Assembly (NCBI GenBank): GCA_033032175.1
Contig: JAVKPJ010000046.1
Span: 1 to 64,000 of the forward strand
Reading direction: 5' to 3'
DNA from: Saturnia japonica
Lineage: Eukaryota > Arthropoda > Insecta > Lepidoptera > Saturniidae
DNA: 64,000 nucleotides
Within the stretch, counting starts at the first letter, position 1, and every line of letters begins with the position of its first letter. The notes under the pieces were generated by a model, which was not told the origin of the DNA, ran no database searches, and saw nothing but the letters and a program-made list of their open reading frames with translations. The position numbers were made by a program, and so were the translations under genes. Positions 20,501-28,996 of the stretch are shown here, one piece after another.

Positions 20501-20740
20501 TGGGAAACGCCACGCCGCGAGCTCGTCGCGGAGATTGGCTCCGATCTCTCGCTCTCGGCCGTTGTGAAGTCCATGGCCGAGAGCGAGAACGGGTGGAACT
20601 CCGTCGTCTCATATTGCGAGGAAGTTATGCTCGCGAAGGAGGCGGCGGAGAGGGAGAGGGAGCAGGCATCACAGCTCCCCTCCCGCGGTCGACGAACCGT
20701 ACGGCGGCGACGAGTCAGGGATGACCTACAGCCGCCGTAA
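17573..20740 (+). CDS. ORF2: endonuclease-reverse transcriptase (family B, El-6)
   Basis: 1055 codons from ATG 17573 (an upstream in-frame GTG at 17558 lies in ORF1 and is not needed). It performs target-primed reverse transcription: the endonuclease nicks telomeric repeats and the RT copies the element RNA. Endonuclease residues 1-225: N9, E36, Y90, D124/N126 in LGDFNAKSTAWGS, D200/H201 in SDH. RT about 440-760: SLDIANAF (D581), GVPQGSVLGP, CYADDTLV (D671/D672). C-terminal CX2CX8HX4C at about 957-974, here with CHYC where El-7 has CHHC; the ligands are kept. It also has C47 (NWVCDL) where El-7 has G. Frame open throughout. Confidence 0.93.
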   Translation: MALNFLQGNLNHCARAQDLLFQSMAQWLIHIAVMAEPYYVPPADNWVCDLDGSVALVSQAAAGAPPFSNISRGRGYVAAHLGDMVVVGVYMPPSRSLADFEGFLGEMQIVVGRIHPHPVLVLGDFNAKSTAWGSPSTDARGEALEEWAILMGLLVLNRGSVNTCVRQQGGSIVDITFASPALARRVRGWTVLEGVETLSDHRYIRFDISTQASDVPARRTSVEDGPRWALKRLDREVLLEAAVMQAWVSGEPPDRLADVNEEAESLRVDMTRVCDAAMPRIKGPMPARRQVYWWTAEIAQLRAACVAVRRQYTRERRRRGRTQDASAREIELYEGYRAAKLALKKAIEQAKALAREEQLETLNRNPWGRPYRMVRGKLRQWAPPITKSLQPELLQDVVAALFPSGAEHTPPTMAPFAAMPNAEGDDDAPEVTREELRAAVKRMQAKNTAPGPDGIPGRAWVLALEALEPRLLGIFTACLQQGRFPRVWKTGKLVLLKKEGRPADSPSAYRPIVLLDDVAKLCERIIAFRLVRHLTTIGPDLADNQFGFRQGRSTIDAIMRVKIQAEEAIARGEVVLAVSLDIANAFNTLPWATIREALRFHGVPSYLRRIVGAYLSERYVTFPGQRGMSRRDVVSGVPQGSVLGPLLWNIGYDWVLRGALLRGVSVVCYADDTLVLARGKTHRNATMLATAGVAQVVGRIRRLGLEVALRKSEALFFHGPRNAPPQGAQIVVRGVSIGVESTMRYLGLVLDSRWTFEEHFRHLAPRLMGAAGALARLLPNLGGPNSTCRKLYLGIVRSIALYGAPVWAYSLTAKNIAQLRKPQRAMAIRAVRGYRTISFEAASLLAGSPPWDLEARAHASLYLRRVEALEQCLRLAPREIEALRSQLHQVLVVDEWRRRLERPSSGVATVEAVRPVLAEWLTRRHGTLTFRLTQVLSGHGCFGSYLCRIGREPTAGCHYCGCARDTAQHTFEECPAWETPRRELVAEIGSDLSLSAVVKSMAESENGWNSVVSYCEEVMLAKEAAEREREQASQLPSRGRRTVRRRRVRDDLQPP

Positions 20741-21069
20741 ATAAGGCCTGCGGGCGTTGGACGCGGGCACGTCCTTCGCCCTTGCAGTCAATGCACAAGC
20801 CCGAGGTGAGGCGCATCAGTGTTCGATGCGCCCCTCGACGGTTCGTCAGAGGGTGTCCAATTATCCGACCCCTCAGACCGCAAGAAGAGGCCCCTCATGA
20901 GGGGCTGACGACACCTGCCGGGTTGAGTAGAAGTTTTGCTACAGCAGTTCCTGCTCCCCGGCCACATAGGTGCGAGAAGAACACCGTGGGGTTTTAGTCA
21001 GTAAGAGTCTGACATACCCCTCTCGAGCTGCCCGGCTCGGGAGGCGGATCCATGCAGGATTTCCCCACG

Positions 21070-21100
<31 letters not shown>

Positions 21101-21102
21101 TT

Positions 21103-21470
21103 GGGGTGGGGTCGAGCAGGCGTGATGAGGTACTTGTATCTCTGATCTGCAGGGGGTGGACTCACAGGCGCAATACAGCTCTTTCCTTTCGGAGAGAGCC
21201 TTAGCCTGCCACCTCAAGACCGTAGTGCGTGGTGAAGAACCACATCCTTCTCGAGGTGACCCTGTCACGCTGAACACTACGGATCTAGGCTGGAGAGCCG
21301 ATAAATACTCCTGGGTGTGGCGTGTGAGCAGCGCACTCAGTACCGGGTTGGGGCCGATGAGGGCTCAAGTTGAGTCCCAAGGGCCCATTTCCGGACAGCG
21401 GCTGGCGGGACTGGTGGTTTTTATACCGGCCCGGCAGGCGTACTGCGAACTGGAAGAGGAGTAAGGAAGT
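21103..21470 (+). promoter_or_regulatory. 5' UTR, A/B type (El-7)
   Basis: The 5' leader reads GGGGTCGAGCAGGCGTGATG. The second half (about 21306-21460) contains a hairpin GGGCTCAAGTTGAGTCCC (21360-21377). Family D has GGGCTC/GAGCCC and El-4 has GGACTC/GAGTCC at this place, so pairing is kept through base changes. The same half is shared with the family D 5' UTR. An internal promoter is expected for non-LTR elements, but no motif was identified. Confidence 0.6.
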
Positions 21471-24185
21471 ATGGACGCAAAGTTGAAAAATCGACTACCC
21501 CAGGAGGGTACCCTAACGGGAGAATCCCTCTCCGAGCACGTCTCGGGCTGCCCCACGTTTTCTGGGGGGGGCAAAGCTTTGCGAAATTTACACACAACGA
21601 CTACTTTGGCGAGTACAAGGACTCTTGATGGAAACGATTTGGATGTCGAACTGATGGATAAACCGACGAATATGGCACGAAAATGGACTACTGATCGATC
21701 GTTTAACATGGATAGTGCAAAATTACAATTTGAACTACCCCAGGAGGGTACCTTAACCGGAGAATCCCTCCCCGGGCTTGTCCCGGGCTGCCCCACGTTT
21801 TCTGGGGGGGGCAAAATTTTGCATGAGTTGGATTTAAACACGATGACTTTGGCGCGAAAATGGATATCCGATGAAGAAAACATGATGGACAGTGCAACAG
21901 TAAATAGTAAACTACCCCAGGAGGGTACCAGCACTACTCGTGCTGGAGAATCCCTCTCCGGGCTTGGCCCGGGCTGCCCCGCGTTTTCTGGGGGGGGCGA
22001 ATTGTTGCGAGACTCAACTACTCCGACGACTTTGGCTTGCTCAAGGACTTCTGTTGCTTCACCAATTGTTGTACTGGAAAGGCTGCCGGCTCTTGAAAGA
22101 ATGGCGTCTGTTGAATGTCTCTCAGACAGTAGTAACTGCAGTGCGGACACCTTTGAGACCGTTGAATCCATTGAGGGGAGTGAGTATCCTTGCTTAAGTA
22201 AGTTTTTCCGTAAGCGGAAAGGGAAAAACTTGGATGAAGGTTCTGCCCCAGAGGCGGGTTCTGACGTTGAGCCGGACAATATCACGAAGGATGCTCGTAT
22301 AACTCCCGCGAAGAAAGGCAGGGGTCGCCCTCCGACCACAGGTAAATATGTGGGTCAGTATGTGGCACAAAAGGAATTAATCCGCCTTGAGCAGGAAGAG
22401 CTCCGTCTCCGTGCGGAGCAAGAGGTGGCAGACCTGGATGAGGAAGCCAGGCAACTCCGAGTTGCCACTAGGGCGCATGGTACAAATCAACCGGAGGCTA
22501 CTCTTGACCTGAACGAATTGGCTAAAAAGAGCGTAGAGGTGGTTCTAAAAGTAGCCAAGAGATCCGGCAATCTGAAGGGGACTTTCCAAAAAGCCTTAAA
22601 CCATGCTGCAGACTCTTTAAAAGAGATCTTGGAAGTGCTCCAATGCCGGACCACAAATAGTGAAACGGCTCGCTTAAAAGCGGACAATGACCGCCTAAAA
22701 GAGGACTTACTCCGTCAACAGACGGAGATGGCGGAGCTTCGAAAGGAGCTAGCTGATATGAGAGTGCAAATAAGCCAGCTGCACCCTCAAGCACAGGCGT
22801 CACAGCCCATTACGGTGCCCGGGCAGCAGATTGTGCCACCTCGCAAGAAGGCGGCGAGGGAGGAATTTCCTCCCCTGCCGCAGCCGCGCGAGTCGAGGAT
22901 TCAGATGGAGCCGCCTCAAGTAGTCTCTGCTGAAAGATTCGAGCAGGCGATGCTCCGAATGGAAAACATAATGTTCGCTCGGCTAGAGGCTATGGAGAAC
23001 AGGCTCCCGCCGGAGGAGCGGATGCGACCTCCATTGGCCGCAGATCGTAGGAATGCTAATGCAAAAGCAGTACTCGTACCTGAAGAACGGTCCTCTAAAC
23101 TTCCAACTCCTCCGTTGTCAGCCGTCAAAAACGTAAAAAGAGGAACCAAGGAGAAGGCTAACAATGCTACGGCAATTCCAGCTTCGTTAGCTCCTTCCAC
23201 AAATAGGGAGCAGCCGGTAGTGCCTAAACCCGTAGAAGGGGAATGGGTGCTAGTTGGTAAGAACGGTCGCCCTAAAAAGCCAGCTAAATCGAAGAAGTCA
23301 ACTCCTAAGAAGGAGAAGGGCCGTAAACTCCGAGCACCAAGAACAACTGCGGTGTCAGTTACTCTGCAGCCGGAGGCGGAGAAGAAGGGTTTTTCCTACT
23401 TGCAGGTGCTCCAAGGAATAAAAACCAACGTCAAGCTGGCTGACCTGGGTATTGAAGGGATCCGTTGGAGGAGAGCAGCGAACGGTGGTTACCTTGTCCA
23501 GATTCCTGGTGCCGCCAGTGGAGACAAAGCAGATGCCCTGGCAGCCAGATTTAAAGAGGTGCTTCCAGCAGAGGGCATTAAAATATCCAGGCCCATGAGG
23601 TGCGCAGACATTCGTATCTCGGGCCTAGACGAATCCGTCACAGCAGATGAAGTTATCGCTGCTGTGGCCGAGACTGGCGGATGTCCCCGGGAGCAGGTGA
23701 AAACGAATGGAGTACGTCCAGGGCTAAGGGGGCTCTGTACGGCTGTAGTTTCTTGTCCTGTGGCGGCAGCGAAAAAAGTCACGGACGGCCGACGACTTCT
23801 GATTGGGTGGGTGTCGGCACAAATTAAGCTCTTGGAGCCTCGGTCTCGAAAATGCTTTAGATGCTTACAAGCCGGACATCTGGGCAATAAATGCACCTGC
23901 CAGGTTGACTGTAGTCAGCTATGCTTCCGGTGCAGTCAACCGGGGCATAAAGCCGTTGAGTGCAGTGCGGAGCCACACTGTGCGGTTTGCGCAGCTTCAG
24001 GCAGTCCTGCTGCCCATCGAGTGGGTAGCAGGGATTGTGGTAAGCCTGCGCCCTCAACCAAAAACGGGGCGAAGAAGAATAGGGGCAGGAGCAGGGGTAA
24101 GAACCCGGCCCAGCCCTCGACGTCATCGGTTGTCACTGAGACGCCGGCGACTTCCCATGAAGGCGAAATGGAGTGTCATCAATAA
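21471..24185 (+). CDS. ORF1 (gag) of El-7, family B
   Basis: 904 codons from ATG 21471 to TAA 24183-24185. Order of parts: three N-terminal repeats (residues about 9-34, 89-114, 148-176; pattern LPQEGT...GESL...P/SGCP.FSGGG); acidic linker; AT-hook KKGRGRPP near 281; KRSGNLKGTFQKALNHAA; coiled coil (LKADNDRLKEDLLRQQTEM); MENRLPPEERMRPPLAADR; EWVLVGKNGRPKK and a Lys-rich stretch that could act as nuclear signal; RNA-binding region with CADIRISGLDESV; three zinc knuckles at about 795-808 (CX2CX4HX4C), 818-831 (same) and 837-856. It coats the element RNA. For SART1 the family protein is known to localise to the nucleus; here that is inference. Confidence 0.93.
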   Translation: MDAKLKNRLPQEGTLTGESLSEHVSGCPTFSGGGKALRNLHTTTTLASTRTLDGNDLDVELMDKPTNMARKWTTDRSFNMDSAKLQFELPQEGTLTGESLPGLVPGCPTFSGGGKILHELDLNTMTLARKWISDEENMMDSATVNSKLPQEGTSTTRAGESLSGLGPGCPAFSGGGELLRDSTTPTTLACSRTSVASPIVVLERLPALERMASVECLSDSSNCSADTFETVESIEGSEYPCLSKFFRKRKGKNLDEGSAPEAGSDVEPDNITKDARITPAKKGRGRPPTTGKYVGQYVAQKELIRLEQEELRLRAEQEVADLDEEARQLRVATRAHGTNQPEATLDLNELAKKSVEVVLKVAKRSGNLKGTFQKALNHAADSLKEILEVLQCRTTNSETARLKADNDRLKEDLLRQQTEMAELRKELADMRVQISQLHPQAQASQPITVPGQQIVPPRKKAAREEFPPLPQPRESRIQMEPPQVVSAERFEQAMLRMENIMFARLEAMENRLPPEERMRPPLAADRRNANAKAVLVPEERSSKLPTPPLSAVKNVKRGTKEKANNATAIPASLAPSTNREQPVVPKPVEGEWVLVGKNGRPKKPAKSKKSTPKKEKGRKLRAPRTTAVSVTLQPEAEKKGFSYLQVLQGIKTNVKLADLGIEGIRWRRAANGGYLVQIPGAASGDKADALAARFKEVLPAEGIKISRPMRCADIRISGLDESVTADEVIAAVAETGGCPREQVKTNGVRPGLRGLCTAVVSCPVAAAKKVTDGRRLLIGWVSAQIKLLEPRSRKCFRCLQAGHLGNKCTCQVDCSQLCFRCSQPGHKAVECSAEPHCAVCAASGSPAAHRVGSRDCGKPAPSTKNGAKKNRGRSRGKNPAQPSTSSVVTETPATSHEGEMECHQ
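21495..21998 (+). repeat. Three structured repeats in the ORF1 5' end (El-7)
   Basis: Units at 21495-21572, 21735-21812 and 21912-21998, each coding and each able to fold. The second hairpin of the unit reads CCGAG-CACGT-CTCGG in unit 1, CCCGGG-CTTGT-CCCGGG in unit 2 and CCGGG-CTTGG-CCCGG in unit 3. A paired A-T is thus replaced by a paired G-C, which at protein level appears as E/S becoming G/P. The first hairpin is CCAGCAC/GTGCTGG in unit 3 but is lost in units 1 and 2. Confidence 0.8.
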
Positions 24186-24190
24186 TAATG
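24183..24190 (+). promoter_or_regulatory. ORF1/ORF2 junction TAATAATG (El-7)
   Basis: Stop TAA 24183-24185, then TA, then ATG 24188-24190. Two bases separate the frames; this fits termination-reinitiation of a bicistronic RNA as established for SART1. Confidence 0.75.
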
Positions 24191-27100
24191 GCACTCAATT
24201 TCTTACAAGGTAATCTCAACCACTGTGCCAGAGCTCAAGACCTCTTGTTCCAGAGCATGGCGCAGTGGTTGATCCACATCGCCGTGATGGCCGAGCCGTA
24301 CTATGTTCCACCGGCAGATAACTGGGTGGGTGACTTGGACGGTTCGGTGGCCTTAGTGTCCCAGGCCGCTGCTGGTGCCCCGCCTTTCTCCAACATCTCG
24401 AGGGGTCGGGGGTACGTAGCAGCACATCTCGGTGACATGGTCGTAGTAGGGGTGTATATGCCCCCAAGTAGAAGTCTCGCTGACTTTGAGGGATTCCTCG
24501 GGGAGATGCAAATCGTTGTCGGTCGTATCCATCCTCACCCCGTCCTGGTCCTCGGGGACTTTAACGCTAAATCAACAGCTTGGGGTTCCCCGTCAACGGA
24601 CGCTAGGGGTGAGGCTCTGGAGGAGTGGGCTATATTAATGGGCCTACTTGTCCTCAATCGGGGGTCCGTTAACACGTGCGTGCGACAGCAGGGCGGTTCT
24701 ATAGTGGATATTACGTTTGCAAGCCCTGCTTTAGCACGCCGAGTTCGGGGCTGGACAGTCCTTGAGGGAGTGGAGACGTTGTCGGACCACCGATATATAC
24801 GGTTCGACATCTCCACCCGGGCCTCGGATGTACCGGCCCGTAGGACCTCCGTAGAGGACGGTCCGCGTTGGGCATTGAAGCGCCTAGACCGTGAGGTACT
24901 TCTGGAAGCTGCCGTCATGCAGGCCTGGGTTTCCGGTGAACCGCCCGACAGGCTTGCTGATGTCAACGAAGAGGCGGAGTCACTGCGCGCAGATATGACG
25001 CGTGTCTGCGACGCGGTGATGCCCCGAATAAAGGGGCCGATGCCCGCCAGGCGTCAAGTGTACTGGTGGACCGCCGAAATCGCGCAATTGCGTGCCGCGT
25101 GTGTGGCGGTTCGGCGCCAGTACACCAGAGAGCGGCGCAGGCGGGGTCGCACACAGGACGCGTCCGCCAGAGAGATAGAACTCTACGAAGGGTACAAAGC
25201 GGCCAAGTTGGCGCTCAAAAAGGCCATTGAGCAGGCGAAAGCTCTGGCCAGGGAGGAGCAGCTGGAGACGCTCAACCGGAATCCATGGGGGCGCCCGTAC
25301 CGAATGGTACGTGGCAAATTACGCCAATGGGCTCCCCCGATAACAAAGAGTCTCCAGCCAGAGCTCCTCCAAGATGTAGTGGCCGCTCTGTTTCCTTCGG
25401 GGGAAGAGCATACACCTCCCACGATGGCTCCGTTCGCAGCCATGCCCAACGCGGAGGGCGACGACGATGCACCCGAGGTGACCCGAGAAGAGCTGAGGGC
25501 GGCGGTGAAACGCATGCAAGCAAAAAACACCGCCCCAGGACCGGACGGCATACCTGGTCGTGCATGGGTCCTGGCTCTAGAGGCCCTCGAGCCCCGACTT
25601 TTGGGGATCTTCACAGCGTGTCTTCAGCAGGGCCGGTTTCCGCGTGTATGGAAAACCGGCAAACTAGTCCTGCTGAAGAAAGAGGGGCGCCCTGCGGACT
25701 CTCCGTCCGCATACCGGCCCATAGTGTTGTTGGACGATGTGGCAAAGCTCTGCGAGCGAATAATCGCAGTCCGCCTCGTCCGACACTTAACAACGATAGG
25801 GCCGGATCTGGCGGATAACCAGTTTGGTTTCCGCCAGGGGCGCTCCACGATTGATGCCATAATGCGTGTGAAGATCCAGGCGGAGGAAGCAATTGCTCGG
25901 GGCGAGGTGGTTCTGGCGGTGTCTCTTGACATCGCCAACGCTTTTAACACCTTGCCCTGGGCTACAATTAGAGAGGCACTCCGGTTTCATGGAGTGCCGT
26001 CCTACCTCCGCCGCATAGTCGGGGCGTACCTCAGTGAGAGGTACGTGACCTTCCCGGGTCAGCGAGGGATGAGTCGGCGAGATGTCGTATCCGGTGTTCC
26101 CCAGGGGTCAGTGTTAGGGCCCCTTCTCTGGAACATCGGATACGACTGGGTGTTGCGCGGTGCGCTCCTCCGAGGCGTCAGCGTTGTCTGTTACGCTGAC
26201 GACACGCTAGTGTTAGCCCGGGGGAAGACGCACCGCAATGCGACGATGCTGGCTACGGCCGGCGTCGCTCAAGTCGTCGGTAGGATTCGGCGTCTGGGGC
26301 TGGAGGTGGCGCTCCGTAAATCCGAGGCCCTGTTTTTCCATGGACCTCGGAATGCGCCGCCTCAAGGAGCTCAAATAGTCGTGGGAGGCGTGTCCATCGG
26401 TGTCGAGTCGACAATGAGGTATCTCGGCCTCGTCCTCGACAGCCGATGGACCTTCGAAGAGCACTTCCGGCACTTGGCCCCCCGTCTCATGGGAGCAGCG
26501 GGTGCATTAGCTCGTCTGCTACCCAACCTGGGGGGGCCTAATTCCACTTGCCGGAAGCTGTATTTAGGGATCGTGCGGTCCATAGCCCTGTATGGGGCCC
26601 CCGTGTGGGCGTATAGCTTGACGGCCAAAAATATCGCCCAATTGCGGAAACCGCAGCGGGCGATGGCCATCAGAGCCGTCCGAGGGTACCGCACGATTTC
26701 TTTCGAGGCGGCCTCCCTATTAGCCGGATCCCCACCCTGGGACCTGGAGGCGAGAGCCCACGCGTCTCTGTATCTTCGACGCGTGGAGGCGCTGGAGCAA
26801 TGTTTACGACTTGCGCCTCGGGAAATCGAGGCGCTGAGGTCACAGCTCCACCAGGTCCTAGTGGTGGACGAGTGGCGCCGACGACTTGAGCGACCGAGCT
26901 CGGGAGTGGCAACAGTGGAAGCCGTTCGGCCCGTATTGGCCGAATGGCTAACCAGGCGGCACGGCACCCTGACATTCCGGCTGACACAGGTGCTCTCGGG
27001 ACACGGCTGTTTCGGGAGCTACCTGTGTCGTATAGGCCGGGAACCGACAGCAGGGTGCCACCATTGTGGCTGTGCGAGGGACACCGCACAGCACACTTTC

Positions 27101-27355
27101 GAAGAATGTCCCGCCTGGGAAACGCCACGCTGCGAGCTCGTCGCGGAGATTGGCTCCGATCTCTCGCTCTCGGCCGTTGTGAAGTCCATGGCCGAGAGCG
27201 AGAACGGGTGGAACTCCGTCGTCTCATATTGCGAGGAAGTTATGCTCGCGAAGGAGGCGGCGGAGAGGGAGAGGGAGCAGGCATCACAGCTCCCCTCCCG
27301 CGGTCGACGAACCGTACGGCGGCGACGAGTCAGGGATGACCTACAGCCGCCGTAA
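24188..27355 (+). CDS. ORF2: endonuclease-reverse transcriptase (family B, El-7)
   Basis: 1055 codons, ATG 24188 to TAA 27353-27355. AP-like endonuclease (N9, E36, D124, N126, D200, H201) joined to a reverse transcriptase (NTAPGPDG, SAYRPIVLLDD, NQFGFRQGRSTID, SLDIANAF with D581, SGVPQGSVLGP, CYADDTLV with D671/D672) and a C-terminal CX2CX8HX4C at about 957-974, then a basic tail RGRRTVRRRRVRDD. This is the R1-clade layout without RNase H. It is expected to nick telomere repeats and prime reverse transcription there. The frame is undamaged. Confidence 0.95.
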   Translation: MALNFLQGNLNHCARAQDLLFQSMAQWLIHIAVMAEPYYVPPADNWVGDLDGSVALVSQAAAGAPPFSNISRGRGYVAAHLGDMVVVGVYMPPSRSLADFEGFLGEMQIVVGRIHPHPVLVLGDFNAKSTAWGSPSTDARGEALEEWAILMGLLVLNRGSVNTCVRQQGGSIVDITFASPALARRVRGWTVLEGVETLSDHRYIRFDISTRASDVPARRTSVEDGPRWALKRLDREVLLEAAVMQAWVSGEPPDRLADVNEEAESLRADMTRVCDAVMPRIKGPMPARRQVYWWTAEIAQLRAACVAVRRQYTRERRRRGRTQDASAREIELYEGYKAAKLALKKAIEQAKALAREEQLETLNRNPWGRPYRMVRGKLRQWAPPITKSLQPELLQDVVAALFPSGEEHTPPTMAPFAAMPNAEGDDDAPEVTREELRAAVKRMQAKNTAPGPDGIPGRAWVLALEALEPRLLGIFTACLQQGRFPRVWKTGKLVLLKKEGRPADSPSAYRPIVLLDDVAKLCERIIAVRLVRHLTTIGPDLADNQFGFRQGRSTIDAIMRVKIQAEEAIARGEVVLAVSLDIANAFNTLPWATIREALRFHGVPSYLRRIVGAYLSERYVTFPGQRGMSRRDVVSGVPQGSVLGPLLWNIGYDWVLRGALLRGVSVVCYADDTLVLARGKTHRNATMLATAGVAQVVGRIRRLGLEVALRKSEALFFHGPRNAPPQGAQIVVGGVSIGVESTMRYLGLVLDSRWTFEEHFRHLAPRLMGAAGALARLLPNLGGPNSTCRKLYLGIVRSIALYGAPVWAYSLTAKNIAQLRKPQRAMAIRAVRGYRTISFEAASLLAGSPPWDLEARAHASLYLRRVEALEQCLRLAPREIEALRSQLHQVLVVDEWRRRLERPSSGVATVEAVRPVLAEWLTRRHGTLTFRLTQVLSGHGCFGSYLCRIGREPTAGCHHCGCARDTAQHTFEECPAWETPRCELVAEIGSDLSLSAVVKSMAESENGWNSVVSYCEEVMLAKEAAEREREQASQLPSRGRRTVRRRRVRDDLQPP

Positions 27356-27720
27356 ATAAGGCCTGCGGGCGTTGGACGCGGGCACGTCCTTCGCCCTTGC
27401 AGTCAATGCACAAGCCCGAGGTGAGGCGCATCAGTGTTCGATGCGCCCCTCGACGGTTCGTCAGAGGGTGTCCAATTATCCGACCCCTCAGACCGCAAGA
27501 AGAGGCCCCTCATGAGGGGCTGACGACACCTGCCGGGTTGAGTAGAAGTTTTGCTACAGCAGTTCCTGCTCCCCGGCCACATAGGTGCGAGAAGAACACC
27601 GTGGGGTTTTAGTCAGTAAGAGTCTGACATACCCCTCTCGAGCTGCCCGGCTCGGGAGGCGGATCCATGCAGGATTTCCCCACGATAAAAAAAAAAAAAA
27701 AAAAAAAAAAAGGTTAGGTT

Positions 27721-28596
27721 GGGGTCGAGCACCCCCCCGGAGGTTTCCCGCCTTGTCGTGGCGGGGGGGCTTAGTAACCGTGGCTTGGTCCCCCACGGTG
27801 AAGCCAAGAGGAACCCACAGGCGAGGCTGCTAGTCAGGGCTTTGGGCATAAGAGCCCGGACGAAGCGGCCAACAGTAGGTTGCGGTGGTGTATGGGCGCC
27901 ACCGCCGCTGAGGCGAGCCGCAGTGTCGTATGGGAGGCACCGCGGCTGAAGGAGACAGGCCGCGGCGGGAGAGGTGTGTCGGTGTTTCGTTGTGCCGCTC
28001 ACCCTACCTTCCGCGGCCTCGACGGGGTCGCCACCGTCGCTAAAAGATGGCGGACGCGGTGGGGTCGCAGGGGAAGAGGCGTGTCGGTGTTTCGTTCTGC
28101 CGCTCTCCCTGTCCTCTGCGACCGTGAGGAAGAAAACCTCGCTAAAAAATTGAGAGGAAGACAACCTCTTTAAAAAATCACAAGGGCGGGGTTCTGGTCC
28201 TGCGGGCCGGAGCCTGGAGGAAGAAAACCTCGTTAAAAAATCACCGAGGAAGACAACCTCGTTAAAAAATCACCAGGCGTCGGGTTCTGGTGGACGTGTG
28301 GGCCTGAACCCGGAGGAAGAAAACCTCCTTAAAAAATCACCGAGGAATAAAACCTCGTGAAAAAATTGAACGGAGGCTGGGGCTGCGGTCGGTGATGGGC
28401 GTCCCAGTGGGGAGAGCCTCTCTTCGGGGGGGCAGCGCTTGTCGGTGGGCACAGAGGTAATGCGCAAGCGATTCCTGTGCCCCCGACGCCAAGCGCTCCG
28501 GAGGCGATGTTTGGGTTTTTAGTGGGTACAGTCCCACATAACCCGTCTGCTGTCCTCCGCGGCGGGCGGGTACCCATGATGGGTTTTCCCAAACTG

Positions 28597-28625
<29 letters not shown>
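27721..28625 (+). mobile_element. NA-5: non-autonomous element carrying the SART 5' leader
   Basis: 876-bp body and poly(A) 28597-28625. It starts GGGGTCGAGC, the leader of family A/B elements, and then switches at once to the NA head ACCCCCCCGGAGG. NA-9 has the same start. Most other NA copies begin after GGTT with the C run, so this may be the true full-length 5' end. Six hairpins and the 3' fold are present. Confidence 0.85.
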
Positions 28626-28627
<2 letters not shown>

Positions 28628-28996
28628 TTGGGGTCGAGCAGGCGTGATGGGGTACTTGTATCTCTGATCAGCAGGGGGTGGACCCACAGGCGCAATACAG
28701 CTCTTTCCTTTCGGAGAGAGCCTTAGCCTGCCACCTCAAGACCGTAGTGCGTGGTGAAGAACCACATCCTTCTCGAGGTGACCCTGTCTCGCTGAACACT
28801 ACGGATCTAGGCTGGAGAGCCGATAAACACTCCTGGGTGTGGCGTGTGAGCAGCGCACTCAGTACCGGGTTGGGGCCGATGAGGGCTCAAGTTGAGTCCC
28901 AAGGGCCCAGTTCCGGAGAGCGGCTGGCGGGATTGGTTGCCTTCATACCGATCCCGGCTGGCGCACTGCGAACTAGACGGAAAGTAAGTAACGAAG

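Larger units (their letters stand above)
14484..21098 (+). mobile_element. El-6: full-length family B SART element, ORF1 frameshifted
   Basis: About 6.6 kb from GGGGTGGGGTGGGGTCGAGC (14484) to poly(A) 21072-21098. 5' UTR to 14856; ORF1 14857-17570 with one frameshift; ORF2 17573-20740; 3' UTR 20741-21071. Only GGTT (21099-21102) separates it from El-7, which is almost identical throughout. The ORF2 frame is open, so the element is one base short of apparent integrity. Length and layout match SART1-type elements. Confidence 0.9.
21103..27711 (+). mobile_element. El-7: full-length, apparently intact family B SART element
   Basis: About 6.6 kb: GGGGTGGGGTCGAGC start, 5' UTR to 21470, ORF1 21471-24185, ORF2 24188-27355, 3' UTR 27356-27686, poly(A) 27687-27711, then GGTTAGGTT (27712-27720). 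Both frames are open and all catalytic residues are present. Near identity with El-6, including the UTRs, implies a recent copy or tandem duplication. This is the best family B reference in the window. Confidence 0.92.

Noticed and set aside
14484..21098. TRAS family assignment
   Set aside because: Known TRAS elements have the opposite orientation relative to TTAGG and are longer; poly(A) next to GGTTAGG and the TAATAATG junction fit SART better. A sequence search against both families would settle it.
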